Positions 35,723-45,298 of a stretch of 52,372 bases of DNA are shown here, in pieces; positions within the stretch are counted from its first letter, which is position 1; each line of letters begins with the position of its first letter. This stretch comes from Acetobacter pomorum. Its GTDB lineage: Bacteria > Pseudomonadota > Alphaproteobacteria > Acetobacterales > Acetobacteraceae. A program made the position numbers and the translations under genes. Where the stretch lies: assembly GCF_002738225.1 (NCBI RefSeq), contig NZ_PEBQ01000164.1, positions 1 to 52,372 on the forward strand, written 5' to 3'. The notes under the pieces were generated by a model. The model saw only the letters and a program-made list of their open reading frames with translations. It searched no databases and was not told the origin of the DNA.

Positions 35723-37207
35723 TCAAGCGAACCCAAATTCTTTAAGGAGAATTTGCATGGCTTGTGATCTCCCCATCAGATCACGAGACGACTTTCTCAT
35801 CAGACCAGCCAATTGAACTGACTCTTGCGTTGTTTTCTGTAGTTTTATGGCCTCATGGTGCGTTGATTCTGCACTGGAGGTCTGCTTGTTCATTTCAGAA
35901 TTTATGTTCGTAACAGCCACCTCTACTAATGAGACGCCATCTTTGATCTTGGCAAGCAGTTCTGCCGTACTGGAAACTGATACAGAGGCCGCCAGGACCA
36001 GATCCTTACTTAGTCGTGTTTTCTCCGAAATCTGTTCGGCCGTGTTCTTTGTTGTGTTGGCCAGTGTCCTGATTTCTCCCGCTATAACAGCGAACCCTCC
36101 GCCTTCATCCCCTACCCGCGCGGCCTCTACACTCGCATTAAGGGCAAGAAGGTTGGTTTGCGTGGCTATGCCATCGATAGCGCCAACCAGATCATGAATA
36201 ACCTTCCAGATGGTCTCGATCTGCTCCATACTGGATTGGGCTTTAGTGACGTTAGCATTGCCCTCCATAGTGGCTTTGAGACAACTCCTTACGGCATCTT
36301 CCGCTGCCTCTGTCTGTTTAGCCACGCCGGAAATAGAGTTTTTAAGCACACGGGTCAGTTCCGTGATTTCGGAAATTGCGGACACCTGATCCTGAGCACG
36401 CTCTTCGGCTTTTGCCACCCCATCACTGATTGTCTCAGAGGATGTTCCCACAAGAGAAGAAGCCCCTTTAATTTCCTCTGCCATGTCTTGCACGCGCTCT
36501 TTCAAGCGTTTGAAAGAATTGGCCAGGACTGGCGACCTCTCAATGACAGACGGGTTCAGCGTGACAGTCATGTCGCCCTCAGCCATACGATCGATGGCTT
36601 CAGATATAACGATTAGGGCGTCATTTTCCTTCGCGGCCTTCTCTCTCTCTTGCTTTAATATGTTGAGATATGTCGAAATGGCCATATCCATATCAAGGCA
36701 AGCCGCCTTAACGACCACACCAATCAGTTCGCCAAGATGCGCCATCTGCTGGGGCGACACCTTTTGAGGCTTTGTCCCACGAACTATGGAATTTGAAATG
36801 ACATCCTGAATAATCCTTTCAAGGATTACCGCATAACCAGCGATGTACCATTGAGGATCAAGGCCAATCCTTGCATGTGTTTCCCCAATCTTTGTGACGT
36901 TTTTCACATAGTGTTCGTCAAATTCACCTGAAAAAAGCTGCCCCCAGTGCTCTTTTTGACGCTGTGAAGCTTTTTCGACTACCTCTTCTGTCTTGAAGAA
37001 CTCTGACAGTTCTGGTGTTTCTCGAATGCGCTCATAAAATATTTTCAAACTATCGTTTAAAATATTATGGATTGGAGATGATTTGATCTCGCTCAGAACA
37101 TGCCTTTGGTGATCATCGATCCCCAAGAAGGCCAAGCTATTTGAAATTGATGGCAGTTCACCATCGCCCCCTAATGGAGATATATGTTCCATTCGATGCG
37201 CCTCCAT
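35723..37207 (-). CDS. Globin-coupled aerotaxis transducer (HemAT-like)
   Basis: 494 residues without membrane helices. Residues ~20-175 are a sensor globin, with the proximal His (about 111) in IGETHARIGLDPQWYIAGY, the classic F-helix signature of globin-coupled sensors. After a HAMP-like helical linker comes the methyl-accepting domain, whose tip IATQTNLLALNASVEAARVG then EGGGFAVIAGEIRTLA contacts CheA/CheW. It should sense oxygen in the cytoplasm and steer motility through the host chemotaxis system. It is alone, with a hairpin after it. The start at 37207 could also be the ATG five codons later. Confidence 0.88.
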   Translation of the reverse strand: MEAHRMEHISPLGGDGELPSISNSLAFLGIDDHQRHVLSEIKSSPIHNILNDSLKIFYERIRETPELSEFFKTEEVVEKASQRQKEHWGQLFSGEFDEHYVKNVTKIGETHARIGLDPQWYIAGYAVILERIIQDVISNSIVRGTKPQKVSPQQMAHLGELIGVVVKAACLDMDMAISTYLNILKQEREKAAKENDALIVISEAIDRMAEGDMTVTLNPSVIERSPVLANSFKRLKERVQDMAEEIKGASSLVGTSSETISDGVAKAEERAQDQVSAISEITELTRVLKNSISGVAKQTEAAEDAVRSCLKATMEGNANVTKAQSSMEQIETIWKVIHDLVGAIDGIATQTNLLALNASVEAARVGDEGGGFAVIAGEIRTLANTTKNTAEQISEKTRLSKDLVLAASVSVSSTAELLAKIKDGVSLVEVAVTNINSEMNKQTSSAESTHHEAIKLQKTTQESVQLAGLMRKSSRDLMGRSQAMQILLKEFGFA

Positions 37208-37535
37208 TTTGCGCGATATTCCGACTTAGATTGTGTTTCGATGCCTAGGATGAATAGGCTAAGAAGGATTATGTAATTCTATTGAATTATTTTTCATTTT
37301 CTTAAATGAAAATAAGCATTACAGCTCCGCCCAATTCTCATTTGGTAGCCATAACCAAACACTTACACGATTATTACAATCGGTCTATTTTATTTTTAAG
37401 GATAATGGTTTTGTTTTTGGATAGATAATTCCGATTATTATAATTTTTTTTGTAATAGTGAGCATTAACTTATGATGTGTCTCACTTGGTATTGGATTTT
37501 CTACTGATTAACATCCACGGTCAAGAGCGGAACAG
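37208..37535. promoter_or_regulatory. Intergenic region between divergent transducer and adhesin genes
   Basis: 328 very AT-rich bases. An imperfect inverted repeat, ATTACAATCGG (about 37373-37383) and CCGATTATTAT (about 37430-37440), may bind a regulator of one or both genes. No clear promoter boxes. Confidence 0.3.
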
Positions 37536-39938
37536 ATGAGTAATAACGCTTCAACTTCTTCCCCCTCAGAATTACTTTACGATGATCCTAGCATATCTGG
37601 GCCGGATATGGCCTTCAATAATGGCCAGGTAGACGGCTACACAGAAGAATTTGACAGTTCCCTGCCTAATTTGACCAGCAATACCGATCCTGACTGGGAT
37701 ATTACCCAATGGACTGCTCCAGGATATTTTGATCCTACAAATCCAGACACCAACGACACAGCAGACAGCGATCCACTGTTAAACGGGGTTCCTATCGCAA
37801 AATGGAGCGCTGTCAGTGGCAACGTATCCAGTGGATTGGCCGTTTATAAGTCATCACAGTATGGATACACCTATGCCTTAACTCAGGCCGGAGGTTCCAA
37901 CACAGACGTATTCCTGCAAACAAAAGAGCAGAATGCGGGTGTGGCTAACACCTTTGACCACCAGTTAACCTTTTCGGCCAATGAGCGGATTACTAACGTC
38001 GAGCCAAATGGGGATAATACCACATGGTTCTGTTACAACGCCTTCACCTTCGCTTTTAACCTCAGTGGTAAATACTCTGTACCGGCCGCCAGCTATTTTG
38101 CTCAAGCTGTCATGGCCGACAACAGAGGCCAGGAAACTGCCGATTCAGGGAATGGCACCTCTCTCTCTACAGGCGTGTTTAATGTTTCCAACAATGATAC
38201 ATATCAGGACACATCTGGGGCATGGCATATTGACGCCATAGATGCCGTTGATTCCCTACCTTTGGAAGATGACACATCTTTCCATCAGGTAACTATCAAT
38301 CTAAACGCGATGCTTGATAGCCTTATATCGGCTCTATCTCTGAAATATCCGCAGTACGCGACATATTACCAAGATCTCTCTGATTGGACGCTCACTGGGA
38401 GTTATATTGGCCCGGAGGGGGTATCCTCAGGATCCACTGACCCAAGTTATTCAGCCACGATGGAAGTAAACGATATTAAGATCACTTCCGGTGATAGCGC
38501 AGATCAGTCATACTCGGCCGCAAACCAAAAGATCGTTCAGGTTAGTGATGGGCAAGCCTCTACCATTAAAGTTTATAATGAGTCATCTGTCATACACCTT
38601 CCATCCGATGGCTCATCAGACATTATTCTGAGCTCCTACTCAGGTAGTGGAGTAAAAACAATTACGGTCGATGCTGAAGGGACTGACGATACTATCAATC
38701 TTAATGGCTACAATGCGATTATCGATCTTAGCAATATCAATGGATATCTGACGATTACCCCTTCCTCTGGATATGAAAATATCACCCTCAATGGCACGGG
38801 CGCCGTGAACATATCCGGCTCATTTAATGGAAGTATAACCGACAATCGGACTGACAAGGGAGATTTCGTTCAAAGCGGTGGCACCGCCAATTCCAGCACA
38901 GGAACGGATGGGAACAGCACGTCATCGACATCCAGCAGTTCGAATACATCAAGCACGCCAACCGTTACAGATATAACGATACAGCGCGATGTGACACAGT
39001 ACCTTAGCCCGACAACAGACAGCTCAACTATCCTCTCTCTTGATGGAGGATTGAACCTAGATGGCGGGAATAATGTCACGATGGTCGGGAGTTATAAGTA
39101 CTTCAACCTCTTTGGCCTTACCGGGGATACCCAAATTGCCTCAGCATTGTCGGGCACCGGGACTATAGCGGAGGCATCAGGAACACCAGGAATAACACTA
39201 TCAAGCAGCTAAGCGAGCCTCAATGTAAATGACAGCAATATCAGTGTTTTCAGTTATGGCGGTGAACTGACCCACACTGGCACAGGCAACACAACTGCGT
39301 ATGGCGATATGGGCCAGATGTATATCTATGGCGGCACAGACAACAATATTGGCGTCTCTCTGGCCGGTGTGGGAGCATTGTATGATGCTACTGGGAATAT
39401 AGGTGTAAGCCTTGAAGACTCAGCGAGCAATTTGACGCTAGATGGCCCATCATATGATTATATCACGGCTGGCGATGGATCCGTGACTTTTAATAACGGC
39501 GCATCTGGCAATATCACGGCAGCTCAAACACATTCTACTGGTCTGTATGTTAACGCCAATGGCGGTCAGGTAGATTATCAAGCAACATCAGATACCAATG
39601 CCACGATTACAATCGGAGGTGGCCAGGCCAATCTTACATACGATCAGGGTTACACGGCCAGTGTGTTAGACATGTCCTCCGAGGCCGTTGAAACGATAAA
39701 AGGCTTCGATCCTGCGAATGGAGAAATCGTCCTCACGAATCTTGGCTCAGAAGGTATCGGGGGACTATCCATTTCATATGAAAACGGTGATGCGCTGATC
39801 TCCTCTGCCGGTCAGGCCGCAAGGCTTGAAATAACCGGCATTGGATCTTCCAGAGTCGAAGCTTTTTCAAGTTTGGGCGGGCAGGATTTTAGCACAACCT
39901 ACGGTTCAACTTCCGCAATCTTGGCATTAGCTAAATGA
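37536..39938 (+). pseudogene. Secreted adhesin-like protein gene split by one in-frame TAA
   Basis: The frame from 37536 runs 558 codons to TAA at 39210-39212. It then continues in the same phase without another stop to 39938, so the intact gene would encode about 800 residues. The protein is rich in Ser/Thr/Asn/Gly, almost lacks Cys, and has no basic N-terminal signal peptide, so export may use a type I or similar route. The centre has a low-complexity Thr/Ser linker (NSSTGTDGNSTSSTSSSS) followed by beta-helix-like repeats (GTGNTTAYGDMGQMYIYGG, ASNLTLDGPSYDYITAGDGS), as in large Ca-binding or haemagglutinin-type surface proteins. A single point mutation or recoding explains the break. Confidence 0.6.
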
Positions 39939-40574
39939 GGGAGAGAAGCCACTGCTGTCTGTATACTCATCTTCAACCGAAGGATCTGGAGCATCTGGCT
40001 GGGGGGCCTGAATATCAGTTCTGAAGTTCCCGTCAGCCTTTGCTGCCTCAGCACACCCTTCTGAGGTAGCAGCTCTATAGGCAGGTTTAGCCCCAGACGG
40101 ATCATACATAACCCAGTTTCCTGTCCCACCAATAAGCGGTGGGATCTCCCCATTATGATCCCTGAACCGCTTCTTAGTCTCAAAGTCATAGATGTGGGCA
40201 AAATCATAGCCATTAAGCGTTACAAGGTCACGAAACGGTTGCCACTTAACAGAATCTTCGTGTCTTTGCTTTGCCCATTCGTAACAATAGTCAGCCCTGG
40301 CGTACCCCAAAGTAACCGTTTCATCTTGTGTGGGAATTGGCACTTCAGAGCCCATCAACGCGAAGTATTTCTGAGCTTCAGATTGGATAATCTCCCTCAG
40401 TTCCGCCGGGCAATTTGGCTCAAACCGAGGCTCTAACAATGCAAATGATATCCAACCCATTCGCTCGTACTGACCATTTTTCATCTTCGTTCGGTCAAAA
40501 TAATCAAAGCAAGGGGTTGACCCCCTCTTCATAAAAAAACGATCAGTAAGATCATATTGCATAGGAACTGACAT
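39927..40574 (-). CDS. Hypothetical protein, ~215 aa
   Basis: The open frame starts at 40589; the ATG at codon 6 (40574, MSVPMQYDLTD) is an alternative start. It is a soluble protein rich in aromatic and charged residues (DYFDRTKMKNGQYERMGWIS, ADYCYEWAKQRHEDSV) with a Pro/Asp-rich tail. No family is recognised. It is convergent with the adhesin gene, overlapping its last 12 bases. Confidence 0.55.
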   Translation of the reverse strand: MSVPMQYDLTDRFFMKRGSTPCFDYFDRTKMKNGQYERMGWISFALLEPRFEPNCPAELREIIQSEAQKYFALMGSEVPIPTQDETVTLGYARADYCYEWAKQRHEDSVKWQPFRDLVTLNGYDFAHIYDFETKKRFRDHNGEIPPLIGGTGNWVMYDPSGAKPAYRAATSEGCAEAAKADGNFRTDIQAPQPDAPDPSVEDEYTDSSGFSPSFS

Positions 40575-40667
40575 TGTGGAGCCTATCATGCTGAATGATG
40601 TAAAGACATTCCCATCATTCTAGATGATTGGCCTTGCAAAGGACTAACTAATTTGCCGCGGCGGAAA

Positions 40668-40700
40668 TTGACAAGGCTTTGTTAATTTTTAACCTTGCCA
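40668..40700 (+). promoter_or_regulatory. Candidate promoter of the tmRNA gene
   Basis: TTGACA at 40668-40673 is a consensus -35 box. At 16-17 bases downstream lies only TAACCT (40690-40695), a poor -10 match, so the assignment is weak. It is the only plus-strand promoter-like pair seen before the tmRNA. Confidence 0.3.
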
Positions 40701-40744
40701 TATGCAATAGGTTATGCGAAATAGTCCCTGCTCAAACCATATGA

Positions 40745-41045
40745 GATATAGCAATAAACGAAGAGTGGAATAAACATTGCGGACCAGGGGGCAGTACCCT
40801 GCATCTCCACCAAAATCTGCAAGCCTCACTAAGGCTTGGCGTAACGACGTCAACCTCGCATCGCAGAATGGGGATGAAATAGGATCGACGTGATGTGGTA
40901 AAGACTTTTCTTTTGCCCGGCATTGTACCGCCGTTATCGGGCTAAACCTATAAGTGCCAACGACAACAAAGTTGCACTCGCTGCCGTCGCTTGACGGCAA
41001 GCGCGGTTCGGGGGGCACCGGGCAACAGAAGCCCCCCACTACCAT
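40745..41045 (+). ncRNA. ssrA: Permuted two-piece tmRNA (ssrA)
   Basis: tmRNA rescues stalled ribosomes by tagging the nascent chain. Here the order is permuted as in Alphaproteobacteria: the acceptor piece (ends CCA at 40810-40812), an intervening segment (about 40813-40869), then the coding piece (from GGGGATG at 40870-40876). The acceptor arms pair as GGGGATG/CATCTCC with the G3-U70 wobble that makes it an alanyl-tRNA mimic. The T-stem CAGGG/CCCTG (40785-40801) has a 7-base loop. The PK1 helix is GCCCG/CGGGC. The tag frame GCC...TGA (40956-40994) encodes ANDNKVALAAVA; the stop sits in a 7-bp hairpin (40982-40999). A GGGGGGC/GCCCCCC helix (41010-41037) closes the gene. End points are estimates. 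No smpB is present. Confidence 0.85.
40956..40994 (+). other. tmRNA tag reading frame (ANDNKVALAAVA)
   Basis: The resume codon is GCC (Ala) after TAAGT. Twelve codons then TGA give ANDNKVALAAVA, preceded in the product by the Ala from the charged tmRNA. Alphaproteobacterial tags begin ANDN and normally end in -LAA or -VAA, which is what ClpXP recognises. Here the end is -AVA, an unusual final degron. Confidence 0.8.
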
Positions 41046-41209
41046 TGAAATTTCACCCCTTCATTCAGCCTTTCAGGCCAGTTCAGGGTTCCGTATCGCA
41101 AAAATCATGTGGGGTGCCGGAGAAGATATTTACGGGTTACGGACGGTCTGGCCGTCAATGAAAAATCCCCTCTCCTTCACACAAAAACACGGCTGGACAA
41201 TATCAAAGA

Positions 41210-42349
41210 TCAAGATGTCACTTCAGGAACTAGCTGTGTCTTGGATAATGATCGTTCCCTTTTATATTCCTTCACAAAATTGAGATATAGCCCCGCCCCA
41301 TAATCAATACGATACTTGCGCAGTATCGGTTCAACTTCATTACATATATCTGGAACTGTAGACAGGTTTTTGATTATTGCCTTTGATATTTCAAGGACAT
41401 TATCTACTTTCACGACTTCACCCAAATGACCATTTTGACTAAAAATATCAGATATGGCAGGTGTGCAGTTCGTTGTTACAATAAACCGGCCAGCGGCCAG
41501 AGCCTCCAATAAGACTGCTCCATATCCTTCACGGCGAGAAGAAAGGACAAAGATTGAGCTTTCTTCGAGAAGATCCCACACTTCGTCACGATAGCCCAGA
41601 AGCGTGATATTTTGCATCAGATCCAGCTCTCTTATCATATTCTCTAGATAAGATCTGAGCTCACCTTCACCGCATATGTTCAGATGTGCGTTTGGCAATC
41701 GGTCAACTACCAAACGAAAAGCCTTGATTAGCGTGTCAAAGCCTTTTTGTTCAGTAAGCCTTCCAACTGCTAATGCTTTATAATTGGTCGGAGGTGAAAC
41801 TGGGCGGGTTACCTGCGCAGACAATGCAGGCAATGGGATAACCTTTGTATCTCTGCGATTAAGGATGAGATCACATTCGCGAGCTGTACTTCCGTCAAGC
41901 GCCACAATAATATCGCTTTTCTTAATCAGAAGCTTCATTCTCATATTAAATGCGGCTTGAGAAAAATAACTCCGACCAGGCTTATAGATAAGAGAACTGA
42001 TCTGGGTAACGAGTATCGGGCGGAATAGCTTGGCCATTCTCGACATTTCATAAGTGACCGGCCAATGATAATTTCCGGGTATGTAGCAGAAATCAACATT
42101 GCACTTGCTAAAGAAAGAGCGTGCCGCGATCCCCACTTCTCTTGGGGATCCTCGGCGTCTGGCAATGGCGGGAACTGCGCAGACTATCTGGACGTTTGGG
42201 CTCAGTAGTTCACGCATTTCACCAGTACGCGAACCGCAAAAAACTATGACCTTATGACCCTGACTATGCCAATAATTCGCCAGCCTAATTGCGATCCTCT
42301 CGGATCCGCCCAGCTTAAAATCATGAATAACAATGCCTATCTTAAACAT
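41210..42349 (-). CDS. Glycosyltransferase, GT4 family (GT-B fold)
   Basis: 379 residues. N-terminal Rossmann-like domain begins MFKIGIVIHDFKLGGSERIA, where GGSER is the typical acceptor-domain loop. The C-terminal donor domain has VGRLTEQKGFDTLIKAF and, near residue 270, RREGYGAVLLEALAAGR, the Ex7E region that binds the nucleotide sugar. It transfers a sugar to a growing polysaccharide or lipid-linked oligosaccharide on the cytoplasmic face. It follows another GT4 gene on the same strand (33-base gap), so the two form an operon. Confidence 0.85.
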   Translation of the reverse strand: MFKIGIVIHDFKLGGSERIAIRLANYWHSQGHKVIVFCGSRTGEMRELLSPNVQIVCAVPAIARRRGSPREVGIAARSFFSKCNVDFCYIPGNYHWPVTYEMSRMAKLFRPILVTQISSLIYKPGRSYFSQAAFNMRMKLLIKKSDIIVALDGSTARECDLILNRRDTKVIPLPALSAQVTRPVSPPTNYKALAVGRLTEQKGFDTLIKAFRLVVDRLPNAHLNICGEGELRSYLENMIRELDLMQNITLLGYRDEVWDLLEESSIFVLSSRREGYGAVLLEALAAGRFIVTTNCTPAISDIFSQNGHLGEVVKVDNVLEISKAIIKNLSTVPDICNEVEPILRKYRIDYGAGLYLNFVKEYKRERSLSKTQLVPEVTS

Positions 42350-42382
42350 CTGAAATTTCGTCCATCCAATTTGATATTTAAC

Positions 42383-43450
42383 TCAATGATTTTCCAGCAT
42401 TTGCTGCCATTTGTTCAGAATGGCAGGCTGGGCAAATTTCAGAGCGCTTTCCTTTGCATTGTGTGAAAAAGTTTCTCTCAGGTTGTCGCTGCCCATCAAG
42501 TTGAGCAATCGTTCTGCGAACCCATCCATATCGCAAAAATTAACCAGATATCCGGTTCTATTGTTTTCAACGATTTCACTGGGGCCTGTTTCGCAATCAT
42601 AAGCCACAATGGGGATGCCCACACTGGCAGCTTCAAGCAACACCATGGGCAACCCTTCATATCGTGAAGTGAGTGCTATGATGCCGGCTTCTTGATATAT
42701 GGGCCTCACGTCTTTCTGGGGCGGCAAAAACTCCACATCAGGAATTCTCAATGAATCACACTGCAGGTCATGAGCATCAGGCCCATCTCCCACAATTTTT
42801 AGTGTCCAATCTTTAGCCCGGACGTCCTTTTTAAGGGTGTCCCAGATATTGAGTAGATGATCGAACCCCTTTTGAAAGGTTAATCTTCCAATAGCGACTA
42901 CAGTTTTAGCATTTTTATTGTAACGAATATCACCTAGATCTGGCACTGCATTGGGGATTGTCACAATTCGAGCATGCGTATCAGTTTTCTCTTTCCAGAT
43001 TTGGCGATCTCGGTTTGTGAGAACAACGATATCATCAGCATATTTTGCAGCGATATTTCTTGCGATGCGTCTTTTCTTTTTTCCAAGATCAACATTAAAG
43101 TTGAAATGCTCCCAGACGACACATCTCACGCCGGCTAATTTGGCTGCGGGCACTCCGTAAAGGGCATGCTTACTCTCGACAATCACCAGAACATCCAATT
43201 GGAGACTTGAAATAGCCTTATAGAGTTTATGCACAAATGGAATATATGAGGAGATCAAAGACTTTTCCGATTTGAAAAGGCCAACCTTCTCAATGGAGGG
43301 GTTGAGCTCAAATGCGGGTTCACCTTTTGGACAGACTTCAATTAGGTAAACACGATCATCCTTAGCCAATCCATTCATGATAATTGAAGCGCTACGCTCG
43401 GTACCGCCTAATTTCGCCATATCCTGTATTAAAAAGCCAATTTTTAACAC
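42383..43450 (-). CDS. Glycosyltransferase, GT4 family (GT-B fold)
   Basis: 355 residues. Starts MLKIGFLIQDMAKLGGTERS (GGTER loop), with VAIGRLTFQKGFDHLLNIWD and the donor motif SRYEGLPMVLLEAASVGIPI near residue 270 (Ex7E region), then VAYDCETGPSEIV. Close to amylovoran/capsule-type GTs by motif. It is upstream partner of the GT4 gene at 41210 and lies opposite to a flippase gene, making a small exo- or lipopolysaccharide cluster. Substrate specificity cannot be read from sequence. Confidence 0.85.
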   Translation of the reverse strand: MLKIGFLIQDMAKLGGTERSASIIMNGLAKDDRVYLIEVCPKGEPAFELNPSIEKVGLFKSEKSLISSYIPFVHKLYKAISSLQLDVLVIVESKHALYGVPAAKLAGVRCVVWEHFNFNVDLGKKKRRIARNIAAKYADDIVVLTNRDRQIWKEKTDTHARIVTIPNAVPDLGDIRYNKNAKTVVAIGRLTFQKGFDHLLNIWDTLKKDVRAKDWTLKIVGDGPDAHDLQCDSLRIPDVEFLPPQKDVRPIYQEAGIIALTSRYEGLPMVLLEAASVGIPIVAYDCETGPSEIVENNRTGYLVNFCDMDGFAERLLNLMGSDNLRETFSHNAKESALKFAQPAILNKWQQMLENH

Positions 43451-43940
43451 TTTGCACCTAATTCAATGAATCCTAAGGGAATTATCAATTTCTAAACCCA
43501 AATTTAGAATGGGGGTATCTCATGCCAATTGATCAGTCAATTCTCAAAAAAAGGCATATAGCCATGACTATTCTACACCCCTCAGATTGAAGCGTACAAG
43601 AGGATAGTGACTTATGAACTGCGAAAGCTATCTGGCTTTTACCAGCAAACAACCAGTGAAACTTATACGCTGTTAAAAAGAGGATATTTTGGGAAAAAAC
43701 CGTTAAAACTGCTCAAAAATGATTATGAAATGGGTTTCCTGCCTAAAAATAATTAAATTTCATATCAGGAGAAGGCATGTATAGCAGTCCATCTGCACGC
43801 GATTAAATCTAGATATGATAGTGACCTTTCTCTTTGCGCCCCCCTAAAATCTTGACAGAAAAGCAATTAAACTGCATTTGACAGGCTAATTTTCATGTGA
43901 TGCCCAGATTGTTTGTAATCACGCTACCTCGCGAGACCAG
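43451..43940. other. Divergent intergenic region of the polysaccharide cluster
   Basis: About 490 bases holding a short gene remnant (43568-43756) and otherwise AT-rich sequence. It must include promoters of the GT operon and the flippase. No clear boxes, operators or riboswitch-like structures are recognised. Confidence 0.3.
43568..43756 (+). pseudogene. Remnant of a gene C-terminus, ~62 codons
   Basis: A continuous frame with protein-like content (TPQIEAYKRIVTYELRKLSG, then LLKRGYFGKKPLKLLKNDYE) ends in TAA at 43754-43756. A TGA lies just three bases before it and there is no suitable start codon or ribosome site. It is probably the tail of a lost gene of the polysaccharide cluster; no family can be named. 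Confidence 0.45.
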
Positions 43941-45251
43941 ATGACCTCTACCTCTTCAGTATTTTCGCGCATTATGGGCAATACAGCCTTATTGATAAGT
44001 AGCCGTATAATCAACGCAATCTGCAGTTTTATCTATGTTGCCTGGGCAGCCCAGACATTGGGGCTTGCCAACTTTGGTTATCTTCTACTTGTCACCACAT
44101 TTGTTTCTCTAATATGCGATGTGACCCATCTTCAATCGTGGCAATGCCTGCTCCACTATGGCACCTCATTTTTCGAGAAAAAAGAATTCTCAAAGTTCCA
44201 TGATATTCTCGGTTTTTGCATTAGATCAGATTTTATCAGTGGTCTGATCGGTTTTCTGGTGAGCATTACCCTGGTTTATTTTCTTGGCAGCAGTGTTTTG
44301 CACTGGTCGCCTGATATCCAGATGAAAGCTTTCTTATGTAGCGTGACCATTCTCTGTATGAACACTGGATGGTCAACGGGCATTCTGCGCCTGTGCAACA
44401 AATTCAAATATGTAACATGCTATGAATTGATAACAACAACTGTAAGAACAACTGCAACATATATTGGATTTGTCCGGCATTACACACTCGACTATTTTTT
44501 GTTTGTTTGGTGCCTTACACAATTAACCATGTTTGTGTCGTGTACTTTTTTTGGTGTTTATTTGACCAAGAAATTTACAGGAAGCCTGCCAGCGCCGAGG
44601 CTGATTTTCTCTCTAAAAACGCCTCTAAAGGGGATGTGGAAATATAACGTCAACACAAGCATCAATCAGATACTCGAAGCTGTTTTTCTTCAGGGTGCAA
44701 CCCTTGCCATCGGATCGTATCTGGGGCCAAAAGACGCGGCTGTGTACCGGGTAGCCAGGCAAATAGGCAATGGATTGGTCAAACCGGCCCAACTCATGAT
44801 CCCAAGTCTTTATCCTGAATTCATCAAAATGAGAGATAAAGAGGACTGGCCGGGCGTTAAGCACATCATCAACAAAACATTTGGCGTTGTGCTGGGCGTA
44901 TCAGCCCTCGTGCTGCTCATCGTCTATTTCTTTGGCCAAGACATCATCAGTTATATGCTCCATCAGAAAACGACATATGGGTTCAGCGTGCTGTTTATTC
45001 TGTGCTGCAACTCCATAATAAATATCCTAATGGTGCCTCTTGAGCCTTACATCATTATGATCGGTAAAGTGAGCAATCTTCTCAAAATAAGAATATCCGT
45101 CATTTTTCTATATTTCTCACTTCTGGGTGTATTTATGAGCACATGGGGGGTAATCGGATCTTCTGTAGAAATACTTCTCTCATCAATAATATTATTTGCT
45201 TTTTGTTTTCACGCATTCAATTCCGACTTGAAGAAAAGACTTCCAAAATAA
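43941..45251 (+). CDS. Polysaccharide flippase (Wzx/MOP superfamily)
   Basis: 436 residues, strongly hydrophobic, with about 12-14 membrane helices (for example NTALLISSRIINAICSFIYV at the start and IISYMLHQKTTYGFSVLFIL later). The layout fits the MOP exporter superfamily, whose Wzx/RfbX members flip lipid-linked sugar units across the inner membrane. The start ATG at 43941 follows a CGAGACCAG. Its neighbours are two glycosyltransferases on the opposite strand. It ends at a bidirectional hairpin (45257-45287). Confidence 0.8.
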   Translation: MTSTSSVFSRIMGNTALLISSRIINAICSFIYVAWAAQTLGLANFGYLLLVTTFVSLICDVTHLQSWQCLLHYGTSFFEKKEFSKFHDILGFCIRSDFISGLIGFLVSITLVYFLGSSVLHWSPDIQMKAFLCSVTILCMNTGWSTGILRLCNKFKYVTCYELITTTVRTTATYIGFVRHYTLDYFLFVWCLTQLTMFVSCTFFGVYLTKKFTGSLPAPRLIFSLKTPLKGMWKYNVNTSINQILEAVFLQGATLAIGSYLGPKDAAVYRVARQIGNGLVKPAQLMIPSLYPEFIKMRDKEDWPGVKHIINKTFGVVLGVSALVLLIVYFFGQDIISYMLHQKTTYGFSVLFILCCNSIINILMVPLEPYIIMIGKVSNLLKIRISVIFLYFSLLGVFMSTWGVIGSSVEILLSSIILFAFCFHAFNSDLKKRLPK

Positions 45252-45256
45252 CAATA

Positions 45257-45287
45257 TTCCCCTCCCTGTTTTTTATAGGGAGGGGAA
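45257..45287. terminator. Bidirectional terminator
   Basis: TTCCCCTCCCT (45257-45267) pairs perfectly with AGGGAGGGGAA (45277-45287) across a T-rich loop, between the convergent flippase and membrane-protein genes. The stem resembles that at 11759-11784. Confidence 0.75.
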
Positions 45288-45298
45288 ATACTTATGTC

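Noticed and set aside
38870..39079. Minus-strand ORF opposite the adhesin gene
   Set aside because: It mirrors the Thr/Ser-rich linker and has Val/Leu-rich composition typical of shadow frames.
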